This document shows, piece after piece, positions 42,715 through 53,629 of a DNA stretch of 64,000 nucleotides. A program made the position numbers and the translations under genes. Origin of the DNA: JBGAPH01 sp046349955 (GTDB taxonomy: Bacteria > Planctomycetota > Planctomycetia > Pirellulales > JBGAPH01); contig JAXMBI010000004.1 in the NCBI GenBank assembly GCA_046349955.1, forward strand, positions 62,001 to 126,000. Direction: 5' to 3'. The notes beneath the pieces were generated by a model. The model saw only the letters and a list, made by a program, of their open reading frames with translations. It was not told where the DNA came from and did no database searches. Position 1 is the first letter of the stretch, and the number at the start of each line of letters is the position of its first letter.

Positions 42715-44607
42715 TTGCCCGCGGTCATTCCCATTCCGACTCCCGCACTCCCAGACGACGGCCGGCTGTTCGCCGGCTGCCCAACCTTGAGCATCACGAG
42801 CAACACCGCCGACGGCGAACCAGCAGCGTTTCGTAGGCAACCGAGATCGCAGCGGGCCGCTTGGCGCCCTCTGCAGTTCAACGTTCTGGCGTTCCTTTGC
42901 GTCGCGCTCGGCTGCGCCGCCTCGGCCTGGGCCCAAGGGGCTGTGCCGGTGATCACGTTGCCGGCCCAGGGCTGGCGCGGGCCCGGTTTCAACATCAGTC
43001 TGGTCAAGTTGGGCCTGGTGCTCGGGCTGTTTCTCGTCTGGGTCTACACCACCGACTGGATCAGCCAGGACTGCGACAAGCATCGCTTCAAATACGCGCT
43101 CTGGAACCCGCTCAACACCTTTACTTTCGCGGGGTTCCTCCTGCTGTTCTTCGTACTGCCGAACTTCGCGATCGGCTTTCCGCTGCTGTTCCTGGCTTGG
43201 GCCGGTCCGTTCGGCGCCTATGTGGTGATGCGCAACGGTCAGCTCGAGATGCACGAACGGGTGCTCACGCCGGCTCATTTGCGCTACGTGCTCGCCAAGA
43301 CCGTAAACAAGATCGGCATCCCGATGGAAGCCGAGATGAAGGACCCGCACGAGAAGGGCAAGGCCGTCAAACTGTTGGCCCGCGGCGGGGCGACCGACCG
43401 GGACGACAACGTCAACCTGCTCACGGCCCGGCAGTCGCCTGGGTTCGTCTTGGTCAGTGACCTGATCGTCGAGGCGCTCGACGGCCGCGGCGACGCCGTG
43501 CTCTTCGACGTGACCCCGGAACTGGTGAACGTGAAGTTCCAGATCGACGGCGTCTGGCACGACAGCGAGCCGCAGGCTCGCGAAACGGGCGACCTGATGA
43601 TCGCCGTGCTCAAGCAGCTCTGCAATCTCAAGCCCGACGAGCGCGTCAAGCCGCAGCGCGGCCAATTCGCCGCCGAATACAAAGGCACGAAGATGCACGG
43701 ACGCCTGCAAAGCCAAGGCACGCAAGGGGGGGAGCGAGTCGTCGCGCAGTTCGACCTCGTGGGCTTTCGCTTCAAAACGCTCGACGAGTTGGGCATGCGC
43801 ACGAAGACGCAGGAGCAGCTCAAGGAGCTGCTGCAGCGGCAAGCAGGCTTCGTGATCTTCTCGTCGCCGCCGGCGGGCGGACTCACGGTCACGGTGGACA
43901 CCGTGCTCCGCTCCATCGACCGCTACACCCGCAACTTCTCGACGGTCGACGAAGAAAAGACCAAAGAGCGCGACATCGAGAACCTGCACCTCACGACGTA
44001 CAGCGCGGCGAACAAGGAATCGCCGGCCAGCGTGTTGCCGAAGCTGGTGCGCACCTACCCCGACGTGCTCGTGGTCCGCGACCCCGTGAACGCCGAGTCG
44101 CTCGAGATCCTCTGCGAGCAGCCAGGCGAAAACCGCGTGGTTGTCACTACCACCCGGGCCAAGGAGGCCGCCGAGGCGATCTTGCGGGTGATGGCCATGA
44201 AGCCGCCCGGCAAGGAGGTGGCCGAGGTCGTCACCGGGGCGGTCGGCCAGCGGCTGATTCGCAAGCTCTGCGAAACCTGCAAAGAGGCCTACGCTCCGCC
44301 GCCGGAGCTGCTCAAACAGATGGGCATTCAGCCGGGGCGGCTGGAGGCCGTGTATCGGCCGCCTGCGGCGCCGGAGCGCGTGTGCCCCGATTGCAACGGC
44401 GTTGGCTTCGTCGGTCGCACGGCGCTCTACGAGCTGCTGGTGGTCGACGACGCCGTCCGTAAGGCGCTGCTGCAAACGCCCAAGATCGAACACGTGCGGC
44501 TGGCCGCCCGCAAAGCCGGCATGCGGACGCTGCAGGAAGAAGGGCTGGTGCTCGTGGCCAAGGGGATCACGAGCGTGCCGGAGTTGGTGCGAGTGCTCAA
44601 GCAATAG
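42715..44607 (+). CDS. Membrane-anchored GspE/PilB-like pseudo-ATPase
   Basis: 630 residues if it starts at the TTG at 42715; other non-ATG starts up to about 42787 are possible. Hydrophobic segments at about 55-75, 94-112 and 136-168 precede a GspE-like core. The fold is recognisable from the N-terminal SPGFVLVSDLIVEAL block to the metal-binding tetracysteine C519-x2-C522...C557-x2-C560 and FVGRTALYELL. All ATPase motifs are lost: the P-loop reads SPPAGGLTV (Lys to Leu390), the Walker B region reads VVRDPVNAES instead of VGEIRDLET, and the His box reads TTTRAKEA. It is probably non-catalytic and may anchor or regulate the adjacent PilT-like ATPase. Confidence 0.85.
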   Translation: MPAVIPIPTPALPDDGRLFAGCPTLSITSNTADGEPAAFRRQPRSQRAAWRPLQFNVLAFLCVALGCAASAWAQGAVPVITLPAQGWRGPGFNISLVKLGLVLGLFLVWVYTTDWISQDCDKHRFKYALWNPLNTFTFAGFLLLFFVLPNFAIGFPLLFLAWAGPFGAYVVMRNGQLEMHERVLTPAHLRYVLAKTVNKIGIPMEAEMKDPHEKGKAVKLLARGGATDRDDNVNLLTARQSPGFVLVSDLIVEALDGRGDAVLFDVTPELVNVKFQIDGVWHDSEPQARETGDLMIAVLKQLCNLKPDERVKPQRGQFAAEYKGTKMHGRLQSQGTQGGERVVAQFDLVGFRFKTLDELGMRTKTQEQLKELLQRQAGFVIFSSPPAGGLTVTVDTVLRSIDRYTRNFSTVDEEKTKERDIENLHLTTYSAANKESPASVLPKLVRTYPDVLVVRDPVNAESLEILCEQPGENRVVVTTTRAKEAAEAILRVMAMKPPGKEVAEVVTGAVGQRLIRKLCETCKEAYAPPPELLKQMGIQPGRLEAVYRPPAAPERVCPDCNGVGFVGRTALYELLVVDDAVRKALLQTPKIEHVRLAARKAGMRTLQEEGLVLVAKGITSVPELVRVLKQ

Positions 44608-44636
44608 CCGATCGTTCGCGGTCGCAACGGATCGGA

Positions 44637-44657
44637 CGGCGGGGGTCAATCCCGCCG
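44637..44657. repeat. Hairpin CGGCGGG-7-CCCGCCG, copy 1
   Basis: A 7-base perfect stem with loop GGTCAAT, 29 bases after the pseudo-ATPase stop. The same arms and loop length occur at 49163-49183, so it is a dispersed element that may act as an attenuator or terminator within the operon. Confidence 0.5.
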
Positions 44658-44724
44658 CCCGCTGGACGGGAATTGAGCAGGCCCCACGGGCCCGCGAGAA
44701 AACGGACGAGCGAAAGTAAGCAGC

Positions 44725-45336
44725 ATGTTGTACGACGGGTTGGCCATCGGCGTGATTGTGATCTGCGTGGCGTTCCTGCGCGGCGAGGGACTATGGGGAA
44801 ACCTGCTCACGCTGTTCAATGTGATCTTCGCTGGCCTCGTGGCGATGAACTTCTTCGAACCGATGGCCGACGCCATCGAAACCAAGGGGGGCGGCTTCAT
44901 CGCCAGCCTCACCTACTTCCTCGACTTCCTCTCGATCTGGATTCTGTTCCTGGTCACCTTTGTCGCCCTCAAGGTGCTTTGCCGGGTGATTTCTCGCGTG
45001 AAGGTGCGGTTCCGCAAGCCGCTGGAACTGGCCGGGAGCTACGCCGTTTCGGCGGGCGTCGGCTGGGTCATGGTCTGCTTCATCACCGCCTCGCTGCACA
45101 CCGCCCCCTTGCAGAAGACCTCGTTCGCCGGTGGGTTCGATCCCAATCGGCGCATGGTGTTCGGCTTTGCGCCCGACATCAAATGGCTGGCGTTCACGAA
45201 CTACACCTCGGGCAGAGCGCTCTCGCGCGGGGCCGGAGACGCCAACGCCTTCGATCGCGAAGGCCTGTTCATCCCCTACTACAACAGCCGGCGGGCGGCG
45301 CTCGAGGATCAACCGGGGCTGCGCGTGGCGCCGTGA
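44725..45336 (+). CDS. CvpA-like membrane protein
   Basis: 203 residues. Four hydrophobic helices (about 3-18, 27-43, 58-90 and 105-125) with the CvpA-type loop between them (GGGFIASLTYFLDFLSIWIL), followed by an extracytoplasmic tail of about 75 residues. CvpA proteins support colicin V export and envelope functions in enterobacteria; the biochemical role is unclear. It is co-directional with the PilT-like and pseudo-ATPase genes and separated from them by a hairpin. Confidence 0.65.
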   Translation: MLYDGLAIGVIVICVAFLRGEGLWGNLLTLFNVIFAGLVAMNFFEPMADAIETKGGGFIASLTYFLDFLSIWILFLVTFVALKVLCRVISRVKVRFRKPLELAGSYAVSAGVGWVMVCFITASLHTAPLQKTSFAGGFDPNRRMVFGFAPDIKWLAFTNYTSGRALSRGAGDANAFDREGLFIPYYNSRRAALEDQPGLRVAP

Positions 45337-45354
45337 GCCTGGGGACTGCCCCCG

Positions 45355-45500
45355 CGACACGAGCCCGCAGCGCCAGCGAGGAAGAGCCAAGTTTCCCTGG
45401 CCGAACATCGCCCGACCTCTTCGCGGGCCGGCCAGTGTTTTCGGCCCCTGCGCCCAACGCCGCTCGCGTCCCTTGCTTGCGCAGCGGGCTAGCGTGTGGC
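45355..45500. repeat. Long-range inverted repeat (REP family 2, copy 2)
   Basis: Left arm around 45357-45385 (GAGCCCGCAGCGCCAGCGAG) and right arm around 45470-45498 (CCTTGCTTGCGCAGCGGGCT) are imperfect reverse complements about 85 bases apart. Same family as 17193-17333. It fills the gap between convergent genes. Confidence 0.55.
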
Positions 45501-45531
45501 CCAACCCGAAAGGCGGGTAGTGGTCGCAGCC

Positions 45532-46548
45532 CTAATTGCTCGTCGACGCCGCCGAAGGCGGCACGATCTGAGCATGGGCGTCGAGCGCGGCGGTGATGGT
45601 CGGCCCCAAATCGGTTTCAATCTCGATCTTGGCCGACAGCTTGCCGGGCTTGTCGCCCGCGGTGAACACGACCGGCAGCAGGTGCCGCTTGGCGCTTGCT
45701 TCGCTGGCGGCGAAGGCGAAGCAGGAGTCGCCGCACTTGACGTTCGTGATCTTGAAAGGGCGCTTGCCCGAGACAACGAGTTGCTTGGTCACCTTCTGTC
45801 CAGGCTGAACCGTGCCGACGAACAGCGACGCCGGATTGACGCTGATCTCCGGCAGCACGCGCCCTTCGACGAGCACCGGAATCTCTTTGCCGCGGGCATC
45901 GCTCGTGATGAGCGTGAGCTCTTCCTTCAGGTAACCGGCCGGGGCGTCGTCGTTCAGCTTGACCACCAAGTCGTAGCCCACCTGGCCGTTGCCGCGCGAG
46001 GTTTCGACGAACTCGGCTTTGAGATGCGGGTTGGCGCTCTTGAGCTCGAGGATCTTCCAGTCGGCGCGGCCGGCGTATTGGATGCCGACCTTCTTCTCGG
46101 CGGGCGAGCCTTGGTCGACGCTGCCGAACTCGATGCCGCCCGGGCTGAGCACCACGTCGCTGCGGATGTAACCGGCGACCGTAAGCTGCACCTCGGCGTA
46201 GAACGGCTTGTCGAACGTCACCGTGAGCGTGGCGTTGCGGCTGCCGAGGAACTTACGGGTGTTGAACTCGGCGAGGATTTCCCCCTCTTCGAAGGTCTTG
46301 AGGGTGTCCTTGCTCACCTTGGGCTCGGTGCAGCCGCAGCTCGAGCGGACGTTCGAGATGTGAACGTCCTCTTCGTAGAGATTCTTGAACTTGAAGGCAT
46401 AGACCACGTTGCCGCCGCGCGGCACCGTGCCGAAGTCGTGGCTGCGGGCGGAGAACATCTTGTCGGCCCACTCCTGAGCGGAAGCGGGCGCGGCCAGGGC
46501 CGCGAGCGACACGAGCGCCAGGGTCAATTGCCGTAACACGCGTTGCAT
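45532..46548 (-). CDS. Exported DUF1573-domain protein (second in window)
   Basis: 338 residues from the ATG at 46548, which puts the signal peptide (QLTLALVSLAALAAPASAQ) at the very N-terminus. GAGGAG touches this ATG directly, which is too close for a normal ribosome-binding site, so a GTG at 46572 is a real alternative. Tandem Ig-like DUF1573 domains follow: DFGTVPRGG, the CGC of SSCGCTEP, FGSVDQGSPAEK, VGTVQPGQK. Cysteines CGDSC occur near the C-terminus. Function unknown. Confidence 0.85.
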   Translation of the reverse strand: MQRVLRQLTLALVSLAALAAPASAQEWADKMFSARSHDFGTVPRGGNVVYAFKFKNLYEEDVHISNVRSSCGCTEPKVSKDTLKTFEEGEILAEFNTRKFLGSRNATLTVTFDKPFYAEVQLTVAGYIRSDVVLSPGGIEFGSVDQGSPAEKKVGIQYAGRADWKILELKSANPHLKAEFVETSRGNGQVGYDLVVKLNDDAPAGYLKEELTLITSDARGKEIPVLVEGRVLPEISVNPASLFVGTVQPGQKVTKQLVVSGKRPFKITNVKCGDSCFAFAASEASAKRHLLPVVFTAGDKPGKLSAKIEIETDLGPTITAALDAHAQIVPPSAASTSN

Positions 46549-46926
46549 CTCCTCGAAGATCAGCCGTTGCACGATTGCGGTCCCGGGGACGCCTAAGCGG
46601 TTCCCCAGAAGTATACCCGGTTCGTCGTGGCAGGATGGGAAAACTGCAGAACCTCTGCCGCGACCGTCTTCCCTTCTCTCGACGGAACGGACGAAGTTCT
46701 TGAGTCACTTTTTCCCACCCCGCAGCATCCTAGCGGGAGCGAACGCACAATGTGCATATCGGTTATTCGTCCCCCGCCTGCGGTGAGTTCACCCATTTGG
46801 CTCTATGGCTGGCGAGCGGCGACTTGCTTCGCGGGAAGCTTTGCCTAAGTTGTGCCGTTGGCTAGGATAACGATTACACGGCCCTCCTGCTTTATCCATC
46901 CTACGCGCGGCTCGGAGAGATTCTTC
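46549..46926. other. 378-base divergent intergenic region
   Basis: No convincing gene. It contains a candidate promoter for the thioredoxin-NHL gene (46841-46868) and must contain that of the DUF1573 gene. AT content is higher between about 46670 and 46770 than in flanking genes. Confidence 0.4.
46841..46868 (+). promoter_or_regulatory. Candidate promoter of the thioredoxin-NHL gene
   Basis: TTGCCT and TAGGAT are separated by 16 bases, resembling -35 and -10 boxes, about 60 bases before the start codon. Weak by itself; position is appropriate. Confidence 0.3.
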
Positions 46927-49089
<2,163 letters not shown>

Positions 49090-49162
49090 CAACCCCCCGG
49101 TTTGGATCGTCCGATCGACTTGGGTAGCTTGGCGACGCTCCGAGTTCAAATGTGGCGGGGGA

Positions 49163-49183
49163 CGGCGGGGGTGAAGCCCGCCG
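49163..49183. repeat. Hairpin CGGCGGG-7-CCCGCCG, copy 2
   Basis: The same 7-base arms and 7-base loop (GGTGAAG) as at 44637-44657, here between convergent genes, where it may terminate transcription. Confidence 0.5.
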
Positions 49184-49208
49184 CTCGCCAGGGGCGTTCT
49201 GAAACGGC

Positions 49209-50348
49209 TCAGTTGGCTGAGCCGATCACTGATTGTTCCGCCAGCGGCCGCACGAAGTACGACTGCCACTCCGCCATCGCCGGCCGCGGTTTACCCTCCT
49301 GGTCGACCAATCCGCAATCGCGCCAAGCGATGAACAGCTCGGGCGAGAACGCTTTGATCTTCTCCCACAGGGCGTCGTAGTCCTGGTGGACGAAGCTGAT
49401 CACGAAGGCGAACCGCCGCTCTTGCGCCAGTTCCAGCAGCCGCCGATAGTAGGCGAGCTGCTTCTCGGGCGTTCCCTCGATCGTCACCCGTGCCTGCGGC
49501 AGCGGCAGCCGCTCGGCGGCGTCGTTCGTTTCGACCATTGCATAGGGTTTGTGGAACTCGTCGAATTGCTCCGTCATCCAGTCGAGCGACGAAAGCCGGC
49601 TCGCCTCGGGCACGAAGAACGGGTAGTAGCTCACCGCCACCAAGTCGTTGTAGGGCATGAGCTCCTTGAAGGCCGGCAACATGCCTTTGCGGTCCTGGTA
49701 CATTGCGTGGAGCGTCCAGGAGGCGAAGATCGGCAGCTCGGGATGCTCGCGCTTGAGCGTTTCGTACGCCTGCTTGTGCAAGACCGTGTACGCCTGCCAC
49801 GCCTTGGGGCCCGGGTCGCGGTGGATCTCGTTCACCTCGATGCCGATCGCCAGGTAGTCGGGGCGGAAGAACTCGATCGCCTGCCGGCAGTAGGTGAGAT
49901 AGGCCGCGATAACCTGCGGATCCTCGTACGTTTTGCCGCGCAGCTCGGACGGCAGCGGACCGGCCTTCTCGTGCAGCTTCAACTCGCCGCGCCCCGGCGA
50001 GATGGCCAGGTACACCTTGCCGTTCTTGGGCGTGGCCGCCTTCTTGCCTTCCCAATCTTCGCGCAGCGCTTTAGGCAACGGCTCGCCGCGGAAGGCCTCG
50101 CCCCAAGGCACGCCTTCGATGTGATGGGCCAGGATGTCGCCGTGCTCGCGGACGAAGCGCCGCGAATCCTCGACGGCGGAGGGCGTCATGTCGTACACGA
50201 AGCCCGTGAAGCCCATGCGAAATTGTCGCGGCGACTCGGCCGCGTCGCCCGCCGCCGCAAACAAGGGCGGCTCTGCGTGGGACGATCTACAGTACGCCCA
50301 GACGCAGAAGCAGAACGCGAGGAGCGGCCATCGAGCGCGTGCGCGCAT
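49209..50348 (-). CDS. Exported GH53-like glycosidase-family protein
   Basis: 379 residues with a signal peptide (ends near SSHAEP). A TIM-barrel pattern follows, with two conserved glutamates at strand ends: IGIEVNEI (putative acid/base) and YAMVETNDA (putative nucleophile), as in clan GH-A. The SYYPFF strand and FVHQDYDALW end strand agree. Arabinogalactan endo-beta-galactanases (GH53) are the nearest known family by pattern. Substrate unproven. The gene is convergent with the thioredoxin-NHL gene. Confidence 0.75.
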   Translation of the reverse strand: MRARARWPLLAFCFCVWAYCRSSHAEPPLFAAAGDAAESPRQFRMGFTGFVYDMTPSAVEDSRRFVREHGDILAHHIEGVPWGEAFRGEPLPKALREDWEGKKAATPKNGKVYLAISPGRGELKLHEKAGPLPSELRGKTYEDPQVIAAYLTYCRQAIEFFRPDYLAIGIEVNEIHRDPGPKAWQAYTVLHKQAYETLKREHPELPIFASWTLHAMYQDRKGMLPAFKELMPYNDLVAVSYYPFFVPEASRLSSLDWMTEQFDEFHKPYAMVETNDAAERLPLPQARVTIEGTPEKQLAYYRRLLELAQERRFAFVISFVHQDYDALWEKIKAFSPELFIAWRDCGLVDQEGKPRPAMAEWQSYFVRPLAEQSVIGSAN

Positions 50349-50467
50349 GAAATATGCCTCGGGGCGTAGAGCGTGGCGAAAAGGTGCAGTTCGTAGAAGC
50401 TACGACGCGCAATACCCCTCGGCCGCAAGCACGGTTTCGGCTGCACTAGAGCGCAGAGACCGACCAA

Positions 50468-51652
50468 CTATCGCCCCAGCGCCGCCGCGGCCGCGTCTTG
50501 GAATTCGCGCCGCAGGTCCGAGGCGTCGGCATTGGGGAAGTTGGCCCGCTGCACCATTAGCACGTAGGCCAGCTTGCGCTCCGGGTCGATCCAGGCTTGC
50601 GTGCCAAAGGCCCCGCCGTGGCCGAAGCTGCCCGCAGAGAGGGCGCCGCTGGGGCCCTGCGGCTCGCGCACCACGCACCAACCGAGACCCCAGGTGTTGC
50701 CGGGAGTGAAGCCGGTCTGCACGTTCCCCGCTTGCGGCGTGGTCATCGTGCGCACCGCCTCGGCGCTCAGATAGCGGCGGCCGTCGAGCTCGCCGCCGTT
50801 CAAGATCATTTGGCAGAAGCGGGCATAGTCGGGCGCGGTGGAGAAGAGCCCGCCGTTGGCCGCCGGAAAGCGGTCGCGGCTGGTCGGCGTCTTGCCCATG
50901 AGAATCCAATTGGCCGTTTCCTCGAGTTGGCCGTCGTTGTTGCGGAGATACGACTTGGCCAACCGCGGCAATTGCTCTTCGGTCAGATAGAACGTGGTGT
51001 CCTTCATCCCCAGCGGGCCAAACAGCCGCTCCTGGCAGAACTGGTCGAACGAAAGGCCCGAGAGCACTTCGACGATGCGGCCGGCCGTGTTGATGCCCGA
51101 CTGGCAGTAGGCCCACTTCGAGCCCGGCTCGAAGGCGACCGGCTTCGACACGTAGAGCGGGATCGCCTCGGACAGCGTCTCGCAGGCGCGGGCCTCTTCG
51201 CCCGAGATTTCGCCCAGGCCCGAGGTGTGCGTCAGCAGGTGGCGAATGGTGACGTTGGCCGGCCGGCCGTCGGCCAGCTTGAGCGCGGCGAACTCGGGCA
51301 GGTGCTTGGCCACCGGGTCGTCGATCGAGAGCTTACCTTCGTCGGCCAAGATCATGATGGCCGCCCCGGTGACCGGCTTGGTCATCGAGGCGATCCAGAA
51401 GATGTCGTCAGGCCGGGTGTCTCGACCGGCGGCGAGGTCTGACTTACCCGCCGCGTCGAGGTGCAAGATCGCGTTTGGCGAGGCCACGAGCGTGACCGCG
51501 CCGGACACCTCGTTCCCGAAGAGTGCCTTTTGCACGGCCGCCTGCACCGCCGGGAGCGCTTTGGCGGCTGGAGCTTCAGCGGAAACGGGGCGGCCCAGGC
51601 CGGCGAGGACGACGGCGGGCATGACCGAGAAGCAAAACAGGCGTCGAAGCAT
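50468..51652 (-). CDS. Serine hydrolase of the class C beta-lactamase fold
   Basis: 394 residues from the ATG at 51652 (signal peptide ends near VSAEA). The active-site SxxK is S89-M-T-K92. The YxN-like element is YCQSG (Tyr near residue 181), and the third motif is HGG (in SFGHGGAFG). The YxN asparagine is replaced, as in several esterase-like members (EstB type). Members include D-alanyl-D-alanine peptidases, esterases and beta-lactamases. Probable role: periplasmic ester or amide hydrolysis. Confidence 0.88.
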   Translation of the reverse strand: MLRRLFCFSVMPAVVLAGLGRPVSAEAPAAKALPAVQAAVQKALFGNEVSGAVTLVASPNAILHLDAAGKSDLAAGRDTRPDDIFWIASMTKPVTGAAIMILADEGKLSIDDPVAKHLPEFAALKLADGRPANVTIRHLLTHTSGLGEISGEEARACETLSEAIPLYVSKPVAFEPGSKWAYCQSGINTAGRIVEVLSGLSFDQFCQERLFGPLGMKDTTFYLTEEQLPRLAKSYLRNNDGQLEETANWILMGKTPTSRDRFPAANGGLFSTAPDYARFCQMILNGGELDGRRYLSAEAVRTMTTPQAGNVQTGFTPGNTWGLGWCVVREPQGPSGALSAGSFGHGGAFGTQAWIDPERKLAYVLMVQRANFPNADASDLRREFQDAAAAALGR

Positions 51653-51745
51653 GGCAGCGTCTCCGCGGCGAGCTGGGAGGTTAGTGGGGTGTAGCGGCTT
51701 ATTGTGCCGCGCCGCGAACCGGTTCGCCACTGGCGGAAGGGCGCC

Positions 51746-52063
51746 CTACCGGCCATCGTCGAGGGGAGCGCCTTCGCGGTTCGCCGCCCCTGCGGATTCG
51801 TCTTCCGGGAGGCGCGGACGGGGCGCGTCGTCGGTGCGCAGACCGTATCCCAGGGCCACGATCGACGGCGCGGCCAGCAACAGCACGGCCGCGGCCAGCA
51901 GCAAGGCAAAGCCGCTCCCCATCCAGCCGGTCCCGTCTCCTTCCGTGTCGCGAATGATTCCGACGCGAACCGCGATGCCGACCGACAGGAGCCAGAGCGC
52001 ATAGCCAAGCGCGATCGCAGCGACGCTGCGCACGACCACGCCAAACCAGTCGCGAGGCGTCAT
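51746..52063 (-). CDS. Small two-helix membrane protein
   Basis: 105 residues from the ATG at 52063 (AGGGA nine bases upstream). Two hydrophobic helices (about 8-30 and 48-72) with an acidic/Pro-rich cytoplasmic or periplasmic tail. No family recognised. It lies between the SDR gene and the beta-lactamase-fold gene on the same strand. Confidence 0.6.
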   Translation of the reverse strand: MTPRDWFGVVVRSVAAIALGYALWLLSVGIAVRVGIIRDTEGDGTGWMGSGFALLLAAAVLLLAAPSIVALGYGLRTDDAPRPRLPEDESAGAANREGAPLDDGR

Positions 52064-52121
52064 AGACACGTCCCTGGGACCGGGGGTTCTCGGTTCATCG
52101 TACCCGCAAATCCGGCCTCGC

Positions 52122-52820
52122 CTATCCCGGCGCGGTCAGCGACCGGCCGTTGTGGTCGGGGCCGAGCTCGAGAAGGAACGGGACCGCCTGGCGGGCCCAG
52201 GCGGCCGGGCTGGGATAAGCGCCGGCGTCGCCGCCGAAGCAGCTCCGCAGCATGTCGGTGTCGATGATGCCCGGGTTGAGCGGCACGGCGGCCAAGCCCG
52301 CAGGCAGCTCCTCGGCCATTGCCCGCGTGAGCCCTTCGATGGCCCACTTCGACGCGCAGTAGGGGGCCACCTCGGCCGCCACGCTGCGCCCCCACCCGGA
52401 GCTGAAGTTCACGATCACGCCCCGCCCCGCCGCGATCATGCCTGGAACGAACGCCCGCACGACGTGGAACACGCCTTTGACGTTCACGTCGATCAAGCGC
52501 GAGAAGTCGTCGAGATCGGTTTCGACGAGCGGCGCGTTGGGGGTGATGATCGCGGCGTTGTTGAGCAAGAGGTCGATCGGGGCGGCGGCCTCGGCGGCCA
52601 CCTGCCGCGCCCACTGGGCAACCGCCGCGGCATCGGCCACGTCGACCGCGGCAAACCGATGGGGCTGGCCGAACTTCGCGCTAAGTTCTGCGGCGTCGTG
52701 CGCGCGCCGGCAGCAGCCGTGGACTGAGTGCCCCAGCCGGGCGAACTCGTCGGCCATGGCGCGGCCCAGGCCCCGGCTGGCGCCGGTGATCACGATTTGG
52801 CGGGGACTTCGGGCTGGCAT
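52122..52820 (-). CDS. Short-chain dehydrogenase/reductase
   Basis: 232 residues. Classical SDR: cofactor motif TGASRGLGRAM near the N-terminus, the NNAAI strand, the catalytic Ser in FSSGWG and YCASK (YxxxK), then the PGIIDTDM loop. NAD(P)-dependent oxidoreductase; substrate unknown. It starts 25 bases after the stop of the upstream SIS gene, so the two are probably one operon. Confidence 0.9.
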   Translation of the reverse strand: MPARSPRQIVITGASRGLGRAMADEFARLGHSVHGCCRRAHDAAELSAKFGQPHRFAAVDVADAAAVAQWARQVAAEAAAPIDLLLNNAAIITPNAPLVETDLDDFSRLIDVNVKGVFHVVRAFVPGMIAAGRGVIVNFSSGWGRSVAAEVAPYCASKWAIEGLTRAMAEELPAGLAAVPLNPGIIDTDMLRSCFGGDAGAYPSPAAWARQAVPFLLELGPDHNGRSLTAPG

Positions 52821-52845
52821 TTCGGGAAGGCGCCGAACAGAGACC

Positions 52846-53460
52846 CTATACGTGCGCCGCGTGCCGGCCCGCCTTGTTGATGCGGGCGTACACGTCGTTC
52901 AGCACCCAGTGGAACAGGCACAGGTGGATGCTCTCGACCATGCCCATGTCGTCGAGGGCCACGTGCAGGCCGTGCTTTTGCATCTGCTTGAGCTTGCCGC
53001 CGGAGTAGCCGGTGAGGCCATAGGTGACGAGGCCGTGCCGGTTGGCCCAGTCGACCGCCGCCAACACGTTGGGGCTGTTGCCCGAGCCGCTGATCGCCAG
53101 CACCAGGTCTCCCTCGCTGCCATAGTTCATGAGCTGCTGCACGAAGATCTGGTCGTAGCCCACGTCGTTCCCCACGGCCATGATCCAGCCCTGGTTGTCG
53201 GTGAGGCTCAAGACCTTGAGACGGCGCTTGCTGTCGTCGCGCAGTTCGCTCTCGGGGAGCAGGCTCTTGCCCAGGTCCTCGCTCATGTGGCTGGCGGTGG
53301 TGCCGGAGCCGCCGTTGCCGAAGATGAAGACCCAGCGCCCCTGCCGGTAGGCGTCGTAGATGAGGTCGGCCCAGAGATTCAGGGCCTTCTGGTCAACGTT
53401 GGAAAGCTCTTGCCGCAGCCGTTCGAGGTAGGCCGACGCGTCGTGGGTGATGCCGAGCAT
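52846..53460 (-). CDS. SIS-domain phosphosugar isomerase (GmhA-like)
   Basis: 204 residues. A single SIS fold with FGNGGSGTTASHMSEDLGKSL at the phosphate-binding site and LAISGSGNSPNVL as the SIS signature. The arrangement is that of D-sedoheptulose-7-phosphate isomerase (GmhA), first step of ADP-heptose synthesis. Other heptose genes are absent here, so the substrate is inferred. First gene of a possible unit with the SDR. Confidence 0.85.
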   Translation of the reverse strand: MLGITHDASAYLERLRQELSNVDQKALNLWADLIYDAYRQGRWVFIFGNGGSGTTASHMSEDLGKSLLPESELRDDSKRRLKVLSLTDNQGWIMAVGNDVGYDQIFVQQLMNYGSEGDLVLAISGSGNSPNVLAAVDWANRHGLVTYGLTGYSGGKLKQMQKHGLHVALDDMGMVESIHLCLFHWVLNDVYARINKAGRHAAHV

Positions 53461-53629
53461 TGCGAGGAAATTGGCTCCGGGTTGAGGATCGCTTCGAGCC
53501 CATTATAGCGCCGTGGCGCCGTTCACGCGAACGCCGCCGTTCTCTCGCCTGGCTGGTCTTGTTGCGGCCGTCGACGTCCGGCTATACCGGTGACGGTCGT
53601 ACGGAAGTGAATCTCCGAGGGCACAGAAT

